Below, one piece after another: positions 1 to 9,034 of a stretch of DNA of 64,000 nucleotides. The first letter of the stretch is position 1, and each line of letters starts with the position of its first letter. The translations under genes were made by a program, and so were the position numbers. The DNA is from Streptomyces tendae (GTDB taxonomy: Bacteria; Actinomycetota; Actinomycetes; Streptomycetales; Streptomycetaceae): positions 2,976,001 through 3,040,000 of the forward strand of contig NZ_CP043959.1 of the NCBI RefSeq assembly GCF_008632955.1, in the 5' to 3' direction. Under the pieces are notes generated by a model, which had not been told where the DNA came from, searched no databases, and was given only the letters and a program-made list of their open reading frames with translations.

Positions 1-38
1 GGAGCCGCCCCCCTCCTCGGCTCCGGTCCACCGTCCTC

Positions 39-938
39 TCACCCCCCGGCCGGCGCGTCCACCGCGTCCCGTACGGCGGCGGCGACCTCGTCGACGGCCG
101 GCCGGAACAGGACCGAGTAGTGGTTCGTGCCGTCGATCCGGCGGGCCGGCATCCGTGCCGGGTCCAGGGCGGCCGCGGCGACGCGCCCGGCGTCGTACAG
201 CCCTTGTGGTTCGTCGAGCAACCCCCGCTCGGCCCACAGCAGTTCACCGCGCACCTGCGGCCGGTGCACGGCGGCCAGGACCTCCGGGTCGTGGAGCACT
301 GCGGCGCCGTCCGCGCGCACCGCGTCCAGCACACAACTGCTGCGCAGCCCGGGCGCCCGGCCCGTGAGGTCCCGCGTCACGTAGCCGGCCACCTGCGGCC
401 CCCAGTGCGGGGCGAGCGCCGGGTGGGCGCGGAAGAACGCCAGATAGTCCCCGGCGCTCTCGAACGTCATCGACAGCCGGTCCATCGCCGGCCCGATCAC
501 CGCCTTCAGCAGCGCGTCGATGTCGGTGCCCGGGGGCGGCGGGAAGCCCAGCCCGCCGTCGACCAGCACCACGCGCGGGAAGCGGTCCGGATGACGGGCG
601 GCGGCGAGCGCGGCGACGAACGCGCCCATCGAGTGGCCCACCAGCACCGCCCGCGCGAGCCCCAGGTGGTCGAGCAGCGCCACCACGTCGTCGACGTGCG
701 CGCCCGGCCCGTAGGGCCCGGGCAGTTCCGCGCTCCCGGCCCGGCCCCGCAGGTCGGGGGCGTACAGGTCGATGCCGGGCAGGGCGTCGGCCAGCGCGGC
801 GAAGGCCAGCGAGTTGGCGGTGATGCCGTGCAGGGCGACGACCGGCGGGCCGTCGCCCGGCCAGTGGGTGACGGCGAGCCGGCCGCCGTGGACCGGGACG
901 GTCAGATCCCGCGCGAGGGCGGACCCGGACGTGGTCAT
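39..938 (-). CDS. alpha/beta-fold hydrolase
   Basis: A 299-residue alpha/beta hydrolase, the last gene of the liv-type transporter operon. The nucleophile elbow is visible as GHSMG near residue 96, after a typical VVALHGITANS oxyanion-loop segment, and a C-terminal TNHYSV stretch supplies the likely catalytic histidine. The start is fixed by an AAGGAG ribosome site six bases upstream and by an ATGA overlap with the upstream permease gene; reading further upstream only adds out-of-frame permease sequence. The coupling suggests that it processes what the transporter brings in, for example an ester or amide. The true substrate cannot be told from sequence; esterase, lipase-like or lactonase activity are all possible. 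Confidence 0.85.
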   Translation of the reverse strand: MTTSGSALARDLTVPVHGGRLAVTHWPGDGPPVVALHGITANSLAFAALADALPGIDLYAPDLRGRAGSAELPGPYGPGAHVDDVVALLDHLGLARAVLVGHSMGAFVAALAAARHPDRFPRVVLVDGGLGFPPPPGTDIDALLKAVIGPAMDRLSMTFESAGDYLAFFRAHPALAPHWGPQVAGYVTRDLTGRAPGLRSSCVLDAVRADGAAVLHDPEVLAAVHRPQVRGELLWAERGLLDEPQGLYDAGRVAAAALDPARMPARRIDGTNHYSVLFRPAVDEVAAAVRDAVDAPAGG

Positions 939-1999
939 GCGCTTCTCCTTCGGCCGAGGGCGGTGATCCCGCCGGGTGCCAGGTAGACGGCCAGGACGAA
1001 GAGACTGCCCAGGATCAGCATCGGTTCCACCCCCAGGTCCCAGCCGCCGAGCCGCTGGTCGAGATAGGTGAACAGCACCCCGCCGACGACCGGCCCCCAG
1101 CGGGTGCCGCTGCCGCCCAGCACGACCATCACCAGCAGGGTCAGGGTGAACTCGGGCGTGGAGGTGTGCGGGGTGGCGCCCGCGGTGACCAGCAGGTGGA
1201 GCACCCCGCCGAGCACGGCGAGGGACGAGGCGAGCACGAACGCGCCCAGCTTGTGCGCGAACGGGCTGCGGCCGAGGACCGCCACCCGCTGCTCGTTGTC
1301 CCGGATCGCCTGCCAGACCCGGCCGGCCGGGCGGGCGGTGACCGTCCACACCACGGCGGCGACCAGGACCAGGTAGGCGAGCGCCAGCCAGTACACGTTC
1401 GCGGTGTTCTGCACGCCGACCAGGGCGTCCGGCACCCCGTCCACGAACAGCGGCAGCCCCTCCTCACCCCCGGTGAGACCGCCCGGGTTGCGCTCCACGT
1501 AGATCGAGCCCGCCTGCGCGAAGGCCAGGGTGACCATCGCGAACCCCACGCTGCCGAGCGCGAGCGTGCGCAGCGACACCGCGCCCAGGACGAGCGCGGC
1601 CAGCACCCCGAGGACCAGCGTGAGCAGGGCCGCCGGCAGCAGGCTCAGGCCCAGCTCGGTCATGGCGAGCTGGGTGCCGTAGCTGCCCCCGGCGATGTAG
1701 AGGGCGTGGCCGAACGAGAGCAGCCCGGTGCGCCCGAACATCAGGTCGTAGCCGAGCGCGAGCGCGCCGAAGACCAGGCAGAGCGCGAACAGCTGAAGGG
1801 AACCAGGGGAGTTGACCGGCCCGTCGAGCAGGAGCGGGACGTCCAGCGCCGAGTACGGCAGCAGCGCGAGGACCAGCAGCACCGCCACCGGGACGGTCAG
1901 GGGGCGCAGCCGGCGCAGGCGTGCGGGGCCGGCCGGTGCGGCAGCCGCATCCACCGGCGCGGCGGCGGGGGTGGCCCGCGGGGTACGGGCGGCGGTCAT
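935..1999 (-). CDS. livM: branched-chain amino-acid-type ABC transporter permease (LivM family)
   Basis: A 354-residue polytopic membrane protein of the LivM permease family (hydrophobic amino acid uptake transporters). It has a Pro/Ala-rich cytoplasmic N-terminus of about 30 residues, then eight or more hydrophobic segments. The cytoplasmic loop WQAIRDNEQRVAVLG near residue 240 is the family's ATPase-coupling motif. It overlaps livH and the hydrolase by ATGA, so the genes are translationally coupled. Members of this family carry leucine/isoleucine/valine but also urea, amides and aromatic compounds, so the ligand is open. Confidence 0.9.
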   Translation of the reverse strand: MTAARTPRATPAAAPVDAAAAPAGPARLRRLRPLTVPVAVLLVLALLPYSALDVPLLLDGPVNSPGSLQLFALCLVFGALALGYDLMFGRTGLLSFGHALYIAGGSYGTQLAMTELGLSLLPAALLTLVLGVLAALVLGAVSLRTLALGSVGFAMVTLAFAQAGSIYVERNPGGLTGGEEGLPLFVDGVPDALVGVQNTANVYWLALAYLVLVAAVVWTVTARPAGRVWQAIRDNEQRVAVLGRSPFAHKLGAFVLASSLAVLGGVLHLLVTAGATPHTSTPEFTLTLLVMVVLGGSGTRWGPVVGGVLFTYLDQRLGGWDLGVEPMLILGSLFVLAVYLAPGGITALGRRRSA

Positions 2000-2922
2000 G
2001 CCGTGCCTCCTGCGGATCGGGTGCGGGGTGCGGTGAGCGCGCGGCGCAGCCGCGTCAGCGGTGACCCGGTCCCGGCGGCCGGCCGCGCCAGCACCACGGC
2101 GGCCAGCAGGAACACGACGGCCAGGTCGCCGTAGCCGCCCGCGTAGTAGTTGGCGTACTGCTGCACCAGGCCCACGCTGAGCGCGGACAGGGCCACACTG
2201 GTGATCGGGACGAGACCGCCGATGATCACCACGACGAACGCGAACACCAGCAGCGACGTCCCCTGATGCGGGGAGAGCGAGCCGAAGTAGAGGCCGCCGA
2301 GCACACCGGCGAGGCCCGCGAGGGCGCCGCCGAGCGCGAAGACCAGGGTGAAGGCGCGGGTGACGTCGATGCCGAGCGCCGTGACCATCGCGCGGTCCTC
2401 GACCCCGGCGCGGACGATCAGCCCGTAGCGGGTGCGGGACAGGAACAGGTGGATGCCGGCGAGGACCAGCAGCGCCACCGCGATCAGCAGGAACCGGTTC
2501 ACGGGCACGCGCGCGCCGAGGACGCCCACGGTGCCGGCGAGCGCGTCGGGCACCGGGAAGGGCCGGGCGTCGGCGCCCCAGAGGGTCTGCACCAGCGCGG
2601 GTACGGCCAGCGACAGGCCGACGGTCACCAGGATCTGCTCCTTGACCCGGCCGTACAGCCGCCGGATCAGGACCAGTTCGACCACGGCCGCCAGCAGCAG
2701 TCCGGTGAGTGTGCCCACGACGGCGGCGAGCAGCAGCCCCGGCAGCCCGCCGACCGTCTCGGCGGTGCGCCAGGCGGTGTAGACGGAGACGGTGAGGAAC
2801 GCGCCGTGCGCGAAGTTCAGCACGTCCATCAGGCCGAAGATCAGCGCCAGTCCGGAGGCGATGAGGAAGTAGAGGGCTCCGAGGCCCAGTCCGGTCAGGG
2901 TGAGCAGGACGAGGGTGTCCAT
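1996..2922 (-). CDS. livH: branched-chain amino-acid-type ABC transporter permease (LivH family)
   Basis: A 308-residue integral membrane protein, the second permease subunit of the HAAT-type importer. The N-terminal segment GLGALYFLIASGLALIFGLM followed by LNFAHGAF is the hallmark of LivH proteins, and RAGVEDRAMVTALGIDV near residue 180 is the expected coupling loop. Length is normal for the family. It shares one base with livF upstream and four bases with livM downstream, consistent with equimolar synthesis of the two membrane subunits. Confidence 0.92.
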   Translation of the reverse strand: MDTLVLLTLTGLGLGALYFLIASGLALIFGLMDVLNFAHGAFLTVSVYTAWRTAETVGGLPGLLLAAVVGTLTGLLLAAVVELVLIRRLYGRVKEQILVTVGLSLAVPALVQTLWGADARPFPVPDALAGTVGVLGARVPVNRFLLIAVALLVLAGIHLFLSRTRYGLIVRAGVEDRAMVTALGIDVTRAFTLVFALGGALAGLAGVLGGLYFGSLSPHQGTSLLVFAFVVVIIGGLVPITSVALSALSVGLVQQYANYYAGGYGDLAVVFLLAAVVLARPAAGTGSPLTRLRRALTAPRTRSAGGTA

Positions 2923-3662
2923 CAGGCGGCTCCGTGGTCCGGGCGGCTGCCGACACCCAGCAGCGCGGTCGTACGGGCGGTGTCCGCGAGCAGGTCGCGG
3001 GCGTCGCCGGTGTGCACCACCCGGCCGGCGTCCAGCACGACCGCGCTGCGGGCCAGCCGGCGCACCACGGCGAGGTTCTGCTCGACCAGGAGCAACGGCA
3101 CGCGTTCGGCGGCCCGTTCCAGCACCTCGGCGGCCTCGGTGACCACGCGGGGGGCGAGCCCCTTGGTGGGTTCGTCGACGACGACCAGGGTGTTGTCGTT
3201 GAGCAGGGTCCGGGCGAGGGCGACCATCTGCTGCTGGCCGCCGGAGAGGGTGCCGGCGCGCTGGTCGCGGCGGGCGGCGAGTTCCGGGAACAGGTCGTGC
3301 ACCAGGTCGTAGTGGTGGGGTACCCCCGGGCGTTCGGCGAGGGCGAGGTTCTCCGCGACGGTGAGTCCGGCGAACACCCCGCGGTCCTCGGGGGCGTAAC
3401 CGATGCCGCGGCGCACCGTGCGGTGGGTCGGCTCGTGGGTGATGTCGTCACCGGTGAAGGTGACGCGGCCCGCGGTCACCCGGCCGCCGTCGGGCAGCAG
3501 CCCGAGCACCGCGCGGATGGTCGTCGTCTTCCCGACGCCGTTGCGGCCCAGCAGGGCGGTCACACCGGAGGCGGGGACGTCGAAGGTGACGCCGGTCAGG
3601 ATGCGGGACCCGGCGATGTCCACGTCGAGGCCCTCGACGCGCAGGATCGGTGGCGCGGTCAC
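2922..3662 (-). CDS. livF: ABC transporter ATP-binding protein (LivF family)
   Basis: A 246-residue ATPase subunit of the liv-type importer. Walker A is GRNGVGKTT near residue 40, the signature is LSGGQQQ near residue 140 and Walker B is LVVVDEPTKGL. The segment GIGYAPEDRGVF in the Q-loop region is typical of LivF. Its start overlaps livG by four bases. It should pair with LivG at the cytoplasmic face of LivH/LivM. Confidence 0.92.
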   Translation of the reverse strand: MTAPPILRVEGLDVDIAGSRILTGVTFDVPASGVTALLGRNGVGKTTTIRAVLGLLPDGGRVTAGRVTFTGDDITHEPTHRTVRRGIGYAPEDRGVFAGLTVAENLALAERPGVPHHYDLVHDLFPELAARRDQRAGTLSGGQQQMVALARTLLNDNTLVVVDEPTKGLAPRVVTEAAEVLERAAERVPLLLVEQNLAVVRRLARSAVVLDAGRVVHTGDARDLLADTARTTALLGVGSRPDHGAA

Positions 3663-4399
3663 AGCTCGTCTCCCAGGTAGGCCTGCTGGACGGTGGCGTC
3701 CGCCATCACCTCGGCGGGGCTCGCGGCGGCGAGCAGCCGGCCGTGGTGCATGACGGCGACCCGGTCGGCGAGGCCGAGCACCACGTCCATGTGGTGCTCG
3801 ACCAGCATCACGGTGCGGCCCTCGTCATGGTGCAACGAGCGGATCAGGTCGGTGAGTTCTCCGGTCTCCTCGGAGGCCACCCCGGCCATCGGCTCGTCCA
3901 GCAGCATCAGCCGGGAGCCGGACGAGCCCGCGCCGAGGGTGGGCGCGAGCAGCATCGCCAGCTCCAGCTTGCGTTTGTCGCCGTGCGAGAGGCCGGCCGC
4001 GAGGTCCGCGCACCGGTGGGCCAGACGGACCCGGTCCAGGACGCCGGTCACGTCCGCCGCGCCGATCCGGCGCACCCCGGCCGAGCGGGCGGCCAGGTCG
4101 ACGTGCTCGGCGACCGTCATGGTCGCGAACACCGACGACGACTGGAAGGTCCGTCCGACGCCCCGGCGCACCCGGCGGTGCGGGGGCAGGGCGGTGATGT
4201 CGTGGCCGTCGAGGCGGACGGCGCCGCCGGTCGGCCAGGTCAGTCCGGTGATCAGGTTGAACAGGGACGTCTTCCCCGCCCCGTTGGGGCCGATGACGGC
4301 GAGGAGCTCCCCCTCGCGCACGGCGAGCGACACGTCGTCGATGATGTGAGCTCCGCCCACCGACCAGCTCAGCCGCTCCAGTTGCAGTACGGGCGTCAT
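3659..4399 (-). CDS. livG: ABC transporter ATP-binding protein (LivG family)
   Basis: A 246-residue ATPase subunit. Walker A is GPNGAGKTS near residue 36, followed by LFNLITGL typical of LivG. The signature is LSHGDKRKLE, the LivG/UrtD-like variant of LSGGQ, and Walker B is RLMLLDEPMAGV. The gene begins three bases after the binding-protein gene stops. LSHGDKR is also seen in urea-type (UrtD) ATPases, so a urea or amide ligand is worth keeping in mind. Confidence 0.9.
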   Translation of the reverse strand: MTPVLQLERLSWSVGGAHIIDDVSLAVREGELLAVIGPNGAGKTSLFNLITGLTWPTGGAVRLDGHDITALPPHRRVRRGVGRTFQSSSVFATMTVAEHVDLAARSAGVRRIGAADVTGVLDRVRLAHRCADLAAGLSHGDKRKLELAMLLAPTLGAGSSGSRLMLLDEPMAGVASEETGELTDLIRSLHHDEGRTVMLVEHHMDVVLGLADRVAVMHHGRLLAAASPAEVMADATVQQAYLGDEL

Positions 4400-4402
4400 G
4401 CG

Positions 4403-5587
4403 TCAGCCGATCCTCGACTCGGCGGGGGCGACCTGCTCGGCGGAGAAGGTCCGCGACACGCGCGGCGCTCCCTCGCCGGTGAACCGCGCCTGGAACGTGG
4501 GCTGCAGCAGCGCGTGGTCGGCGGCCCGCACGGTGTTCGGCCCCTTCACCCCGGAGAACGAGAAGCCTTCGAGGGCCTTCACCATGGCGTCGGTGTCGCC
4601 CTTCGCGCCGCCCGCCCGGACCGCCTCGACGACCATCTGCGCGGCGTTGAAGCCGTCCGGGGTGAACAGGTCCTCCTGCCACTTCTTCTTCCCGAAGTAC
4701 GCCCGCATCGCCTCGGCCTCCGGGGTTCCGGCGGCGCCGGGCACGTAGTGCGCGAGCAGCGTCACCTTCTCGCGCGCCTTGCCGAAGACCGGGTAACTGG
4801 CCCTGCTGTCCAGGCCGGTGACGACGGTGGCGGCGTCCAGCACGCCCTGCTGGTCGAGGGTGGACCACATCGACTGGGCGGTGTCCCCGGCCCACGCGAC
4901 GAACACCATGTCCGGCCGGGCCGCCTTCACCTTGCTCGCCACGGGGGTCAGGTCGGTGGCGGCGGGCGGGGCCAGCACCTCGCTCACCGTGGTGCCGCCG
5001 GTGCCGAGGACGGCGGTGACGGCGGCGGCGTTGGCCTGCCCGAAGGCGTTGTCCTGGGCCAGCACGACGACCTTCCTGCCCGGGGAGTCGCCCAGGATGT
5101 GCTTGGCGGTCAGCACGTCCTGGTAGGTCTGGCGGCCGGAGCGGAAGGTGTAGCGGTTCACACCGGTCAGCGCGTCGGTGGCGGCGGGCCCGCTGATGTA
5201 GAGGGTCTTGTTCTGCGCGGCGACGGGCGCGATCTGGGTGGCGACACCGGAGACCGCGGAGCCGGCGATGATCGGCACGCCCTGCCCGATGCGCTGCTTG
5301 GCGAGGGAGACACCCTTGGCGGGGTCGCCGCCGTCGTCGTCCTTCAGCACCGTCACCTTCACGCCGTCGACGGTGCCGGTGCCGTCGGTCGCGTGGTCGA
5401 GGCCGGCCTCGAAGCCCCGCAGGTACTGCTCTCCGTACGAGGCCAGCGGGCCGCTGGTGGAGGTGATGAGGGCGACCTTCACCTCCTCGGCACCGGAGGC
5501 GGTGCTGCTGCCGGGGCTGGAACAGCCGGCGGTGAAGGCGGTGGCGAGCAGGGCCACGGCGGCGGACAGGAAAAGGGGTCTACGCAT
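4403..5587 (-). CDS. ABC transporter substrate-binding lipoprotein (LivK-like)
   Basis: A 394-residue periplasmic-binding-protein fold lipoprotein and first gene of the operon. The start at 5587 gives a clean signal: MRRP, a hydrophobic core, and a TAGCSS lipobox with the acylated cysteine near residue 21. An upstream in-frame ATG would add 15 unlikely residues, whereas 5587 has a GAGGAG site ten bases away. The mature part begins VKVALITSTSGPLASYGEQYLRGFEAGL, the classic Peripla_BP_6 opening. The 230 bases upstream to the neighbouring dehydrogenase gene hold no gene and presumably the operon promoter. The ligand is unknown. Confidence 0.9.
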   Translation of the reverse strand: MRRPLFLSAAVALLATAFTAGCSSPGSSTASGAEEVKVALITSTSGPLASYGEQYLRGFEAGLDHATDGTGTVDGVKVTVLKDDDGGDPAKGVSLAKQRIGQGVPIIAGSAVSGVATQIAPVAAQNKTLYISGPAATDALTGVNRYTFRSGRQTYQDVLTAKHILGDSPGRKVVVLAQDNAFGQANAAAVTAVLGTGGTTVSEVLAPPAATDLTPVASKVKAARPDMVFVAWAGDTAQSMWSTLDQQGVLDAATVVTGLDSRASYPVFGKAREKVTLLAHYVPGAAGTPEAEAMRAYFGKKKWQEDLFTPDGFNAAQMVVEAVRAGGAKGDTDAMVKALEGFSFSGVKGPNTVRAADHALLQPTFQARFTGEGAPRVSRTFSAEQVAPAESRIG

Positions 5588-5817
5588 GACCGTACGGCTC
5601 CTCGATGCGACGGCGGACGACTCCAGCGGCACGATCGGTCACGGATGATCACTGTGCGCTGAGCGGTATCCGGCAGTGTGTTCCGCGCCAGATCCAGCCA
5701 CAATGTGGCCCGCACACATGAGAGGGCGACCAACCATGGTGCGGGCCAACGTCGTTGCGGCGTCCAGGGGGCCGTCACGAGAGAAGCGACGACTGCGCCC
5801 GTCCGGGGGCGCGTAGG

Positions 5818-6711
5818 TCAGGACGTGCTGCGGTGCCGCGAGGCCTCCTGGTCCGCGCGGCCCCCGGCGCCCAGCAGGCCCGTCGCCTCGAACGGCCGGG
5901 AGGCGGCCAGCCGTGGCAGCTCGCGCCGGGACAGCGCCGTCACCACCGGCGGCATCGCCGCGCGCACCAGCTGGGTCGCGCGCAGCCAGCCCGGCACGTA
6001 GACCGACGGGCGGCGCCGCTGCACCGCGTCCACCAGCCGCCCGGCCACATGCTCCACCGGGTACACCTTCCGGGCCGGGGCCGGCATGTGCCCGCGCAGT
6101 TCGCGCAGCACCGCATGGTCGTCCACACCCCGGATCATGTCGGTGTCGGTCCAGTTGATGTAGGCGATGCCCACCCCCACGTGCCGGTGGGCCATCTCCG
6201 CCCGCAGGGAGTGCGCGAACGACTCCACACCCGCCTTGGACGCGCAGTACGCGCTCATCAGCGGCGCCGAGCCGATCGACGCCAGTGACGCCACCTGGAG
6301 GAAGTAGCCGGCGGTGCCGGTCAGGTCCCCGATGAACGTGCGGGCGGTGGCCGCGCTGCCGACCAGGTTCACCTCGATCACCCGGCGCCACACCGCCGGG
6401 TCCGACTCGGGGAACGGCCCGCCCTCGGCGACCCCCGCGTTGGCGATGACGACGGACGGCGGTCCGAGACGTGCCCGGATGTCCGCGCCGGTCTCGGCCA
6501 GTCCCCGGTCGTCGGTGACGTCGACCTCCCAGCAGCCGCCCTCGCCCGGCAGTTCCTCCCGCACCTGCCGCAGCGTCCGCTCCTCCCGTCCGAGCAACGC
6601 CACCTTCATGCCGCGCGCGGACAGCTCCCGGGCCAGAGCCGCGCCCAGCCCGCGCGCCGCTCCGGTGACGACGGCGGTCCTTCCCTCCAAGGGGTTCCGG
6701 GTGACCGGCAT
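5818..6711 (-). CDS. short-chain dehydrogenase/reductase
   Basis: A 297-residue SDR. The N-terminal NAD(P) motif TGAARGLG lies near residues 16-23, the NAG motif as NAGVAEGG near 90, and the active-site pair is YCASK near 157 preceded by a serine about 13 residues earlier. The C-terminal extension (RPSVYVPGWLRATQLVRAAMP) is an amphipathic tail common in lipid-linked SDRs, so membrane association is possible. An AGGAG site seven bases upstream supports the start. It is divergent from the peptidase cassette across 175 bases and separated from the liv operon. Substrate unknown. Confidence 0.88.
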   Translation of the reverse strand: MPVTRNPLEGRTAVVTGAARGLGAALARELSARGMKVALLGREERTLRQVREELPGEGGCWEVDVTDDRGLAETGADIRARLGPPSVVIANAGVAEGGPFPESDPAVWRRVIEVNLVGSAATARTFIGDLTGTAGYFLQVASLASIGSAPLMSAYCASKAGVESFAHSLRAEMAHRHVGVGIAYINWTDTDMIRGVDDHAVLRELRGHMPAPARKVYPVEHVAGRLVDAVQRRRPSVYVPGWLRATQLVRAAMPPVVTALSRRELPRLAASRPFEATGLLGAGGRADQEASRHRSTS

Positions 6712-6886
6712 ACGACGCTCCTGGTGCTCCGTGGCGGGCGTTCGTCCCGTTCACGGTAGGTCCGGGCGGGCATCCGCGCAGGTCGGGGACGGCTGCCCCG
6801 CACCGGGGAGTGCGTCAGTGGTCTGGACCGGTGGGAGTTTTCCACAGGGTGGCCGGACGTCGGCGGGACGACGTAGCGTGTGCCGC

Positions 6887-7720
6887 ATGAAGATCCTCAT
6901 CAGCGCCGACATGGAGGGCGCCACCGGTGTCACCTGGCCGGCCGACGTCCTGCCGGGGACGCCCCAGTGGGAGCGGTGCCGGTCGATGTTCACGTCCGAC
7001 GTGGACGCGGCCGTCCGTGGCTTCCTCGACGGCGGCGCCGACGAGGTGCTGATCAACGAGGCGCACTGGACCATGCGCAACCTGCTGCTGGAGCGGCTCG
7101 ACGAGCGCGCCGAGATGCTGACCGGCCGGCACAAGTCCCTGTCCATGGTCGAAGGCGTGCAGCACGGCGACGTCGACGGCATCGCCTTCATCGGCTACCA
7201 CGCGGGCGCCGGCATGGAGGGCGTCCTCGCGCACACCTTCCTCGCCAACTCCATCACCGGCGTGTGGCTCAACGACGTACGGGCCAGCGAGGGCCTGCTC
7301 AACGCGCACGTGGCCGCCGAGTACGGCGTGCCGGTGATCCTGGTCACCGGCGACGACGTGGCCTGCGAGGACGCCCTCGGCTACGCGCCCGAGGCGCTGA
7401 AGGTCGCCGTCAAGGACCACGTGTCGCGCTACGCCGCGGTGTGCCGCACCCCTGCGCGCACGGCCGCCGACATCCACGCGGCCGCCAGGGAGGCGGCCGC
7501 GCTGGCGGTGCGCCACGAACCGGTCCGCGGGGGGCCGTTCACCGTGGCGGTGGAGTTCGACGCCGAGCACCTGGCGACCTCCGTCACCGTCGTCCCGGGC
7601 GTGTCCCGGACCGGCGAGCGCAAGGTGCTGTACACCAGCGACACCATGTACGACTCAATCCGCACCTTCAAGGCGGTCACCACGATCGCCTCGGCCGCGG
7701 TGGAGGAGCAGTATGGCTGA
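6887..7720 (+). CDS. M55 family D-aminopeptidase (DppA-like)
   Basis: A 277-residue zinc D-aminopeptidase of the M55/DppA family, which removes N-terminal D-residues from peptides such as D-Ala-D-Ala. Visible metal-site motifs are SADMEGATG at the N-terminus, GYHAGAG near 103 and LAHTF near 114. The start MKILISADMEG is the family's usual N-terminus. A TAGCGT -10-like hexamer at 6874-6879 lies seven bases before the ATG and there is no good ribosome site, which suggests a leaderless transcript. It overlaps the M20 gene by eight bases and begins a four-peptidase cassette. Confidence 0.9.
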   Translation: MKILISADMEGATGVTWPADVLPGTPQWERCRSMFTSDVDAAVRGFLDGGADEVLINEAHWTMRNLLLERLDERAEMLTGRHKSLSMVEGVQHGDVDGIAFIGYHAGAGMEGVLAHTFLANSITGVWLNDVRASEGLLNAHVAAEYGVPVILVTGDDVACEDALGYAPEALKVAVKDHVSRYAAVCRTPARTAADIHAAAREAAALAVRHEPVRGGPFTVAVEFDAEHLATSVTVVPGVSRTGERKVLYTSDTMYDSIRTFKAVTTIASAAVEEQYG

Positions 7721-9017
7721 CCAGCGGGCCCTGGAGGAGGTCGTGACCTTCACGTCCGACCTCATCAGGATCGACACGACCAACCGGGGCGGCGGCGACT
7801 GCCGCGAGCGGCCGGCCGCCGAGTACGCGGCGGCGCGGCTCGCCGAGGCCGGTCTCGAACCGGTCCTGCTGGAGCGCACCCCCGGCCGGACCAACGTCGT
7901 GGCGCGCCTGGAGGGCACCGACCCGTCCGCCGACGCGCTGCTGCTCCACGGCCACCTGGACGTCGTGCCGGCCGAGCCCGCCGACTGGAGCGTGCACCCC
8001 TTCTCCGGGGAGATCCGCGACGGCGTCGTGTGGGGACGCGGCGCCGTCGACATGAAGAACATGGACGCGATGATCCTGTCCGTGGTGCGGTCCTGGGCGC
8101 GGGAGGGCGTGCGGCCCCGCCGTGACGTCGTCATCGCCTTCACCGCCGACGAGGAGGCGAGCGCGGCGGACGGCGCCGGCTTCCTCGCCGACCGGCACGC
8201 CGGCCTCTTCGAGGGCTGCACCGAGGGCGTCAGCGAGTCCGGCGCGTACACCTTCCACGACGGCCAGGGCCGGCAGTTCTACCCGATCGGGGCCGGCGAG
8301 CGCGGCACCGGCTGGATGCGGCTCACCGCCCGCGGCCGGGCCGGACACGGCTCCAAGGTGAACCAGGAGAACGCGGTCACCCGCCTCGCCGCCGCCGTCA
8401 CCCGCATCGGCGAGCACGAGTGGCCGCTGCGGCTCACCCCGACCGTGCGGGCCGCGCTGACCGAGATCGCCGCCGTGTACGGCGTCGACGCCGACCTGTC
8501 CGACGTGGACGCCCTGCTGGACAAGCTCGGCGGTGCGGCCAAGCTCGTCGAGGCCACCGTCCGCAACAGCACCAACCCGACGATGCTCGACGCCGGGTAC
8601 AAGGTCAACGTGATCCCGGGCGAGGCCGTGGCGCATGTCGACGGCCGCTTCCTGCCGGGCGCCGAGGACGAGTTCCGGGCGACCATGGACCGGCTCACCG
8701 GACCGGACGTCGACTGGGAGTTCGCCCACCGCGAGGTGGCGCTGCAGGCGCCGGTCGACTCGCCGACGTTCGCCCGGATGCGGGAGGCCGTCGAGGAGTT
8801 CGCCCCCGGGGCGCACACCGTGCCCTACTGCATGTCCGGCGGCACCGACGCCAAGCAGTTCTCCCGGCTCGGCATCACCGGCTACGGTTTCGCACCGCTG
8901 AAGCTGCCCGAGGGCTTCGACTACCAGGCCCTCTTCCACGGAGTGGACGAGCGCGTCCCGGTCGAGGCGCTCGAGTTCGGTGTCCGGGTGCTCGACCGGT
9001 TCCTGCGGTCGGCCTGA
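7713..9017 (+). CDS. M20 family zinc peptidase (dipeptidase / deacylase)
   Basis: A 434-residue M20 metallopeptidase. The first metal site is LLHGHLDVVPAEP near residue 77 and the catalytic glutamate pair is FTADEEASA near 150; RGAVDMKNMDA supplies the bridging aspartate. A dimerisation lid domain sits between, and a late histidine lies in LFHGVDER. Length is normal for the dipeptidase branch. The ATG overlaps the D-aminopeptidase gene by eight bases, so the pair is co-translated. Context suggests action on short peptides released by the neighbour, but M20 proteins also hydrolyse acyl-amino acids. Confidence 0.9.
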   Translation: MADQRALEEVVTFTSDLIRIDTTNRGGGDCRERPAAEYAAARLAEAGLEPVLLERTPGRTNVVARLEGTDPSADALLLHGHLDVVPAEPADWSVHPFSGEIRDGVVWGRGAVDMKNMDAMILSVVRSWAREGVRPRRDVVIAFTADEEASAADGAGFLADRHAGLFEGCTEGVSESGAYTFHDGQGRQFYPIGAGERGTGWMRLTARGRAGHGSKVNQENAVTRLAAAVTRIGEHEWPLRLTPTVRAALTEIAAVYGVDADLSDVDALLDKLGGAAKLVEATVRNSTNPTMLDAGYKVNVIPGEAVAHVDGRFLPGAEDEFRATMDRLTGPDVDWEFAHREVALQAPVDSPTFARMREAVEEFAPGAHTVPYCMSGGTDAKQFSRLGITGYGFAPLKLPEGFDYQALFHGVDERVPVEALEFGVRVLDRFLRSA

Positions 9018-9034
9018 AACAAGTGGGGGAGACA

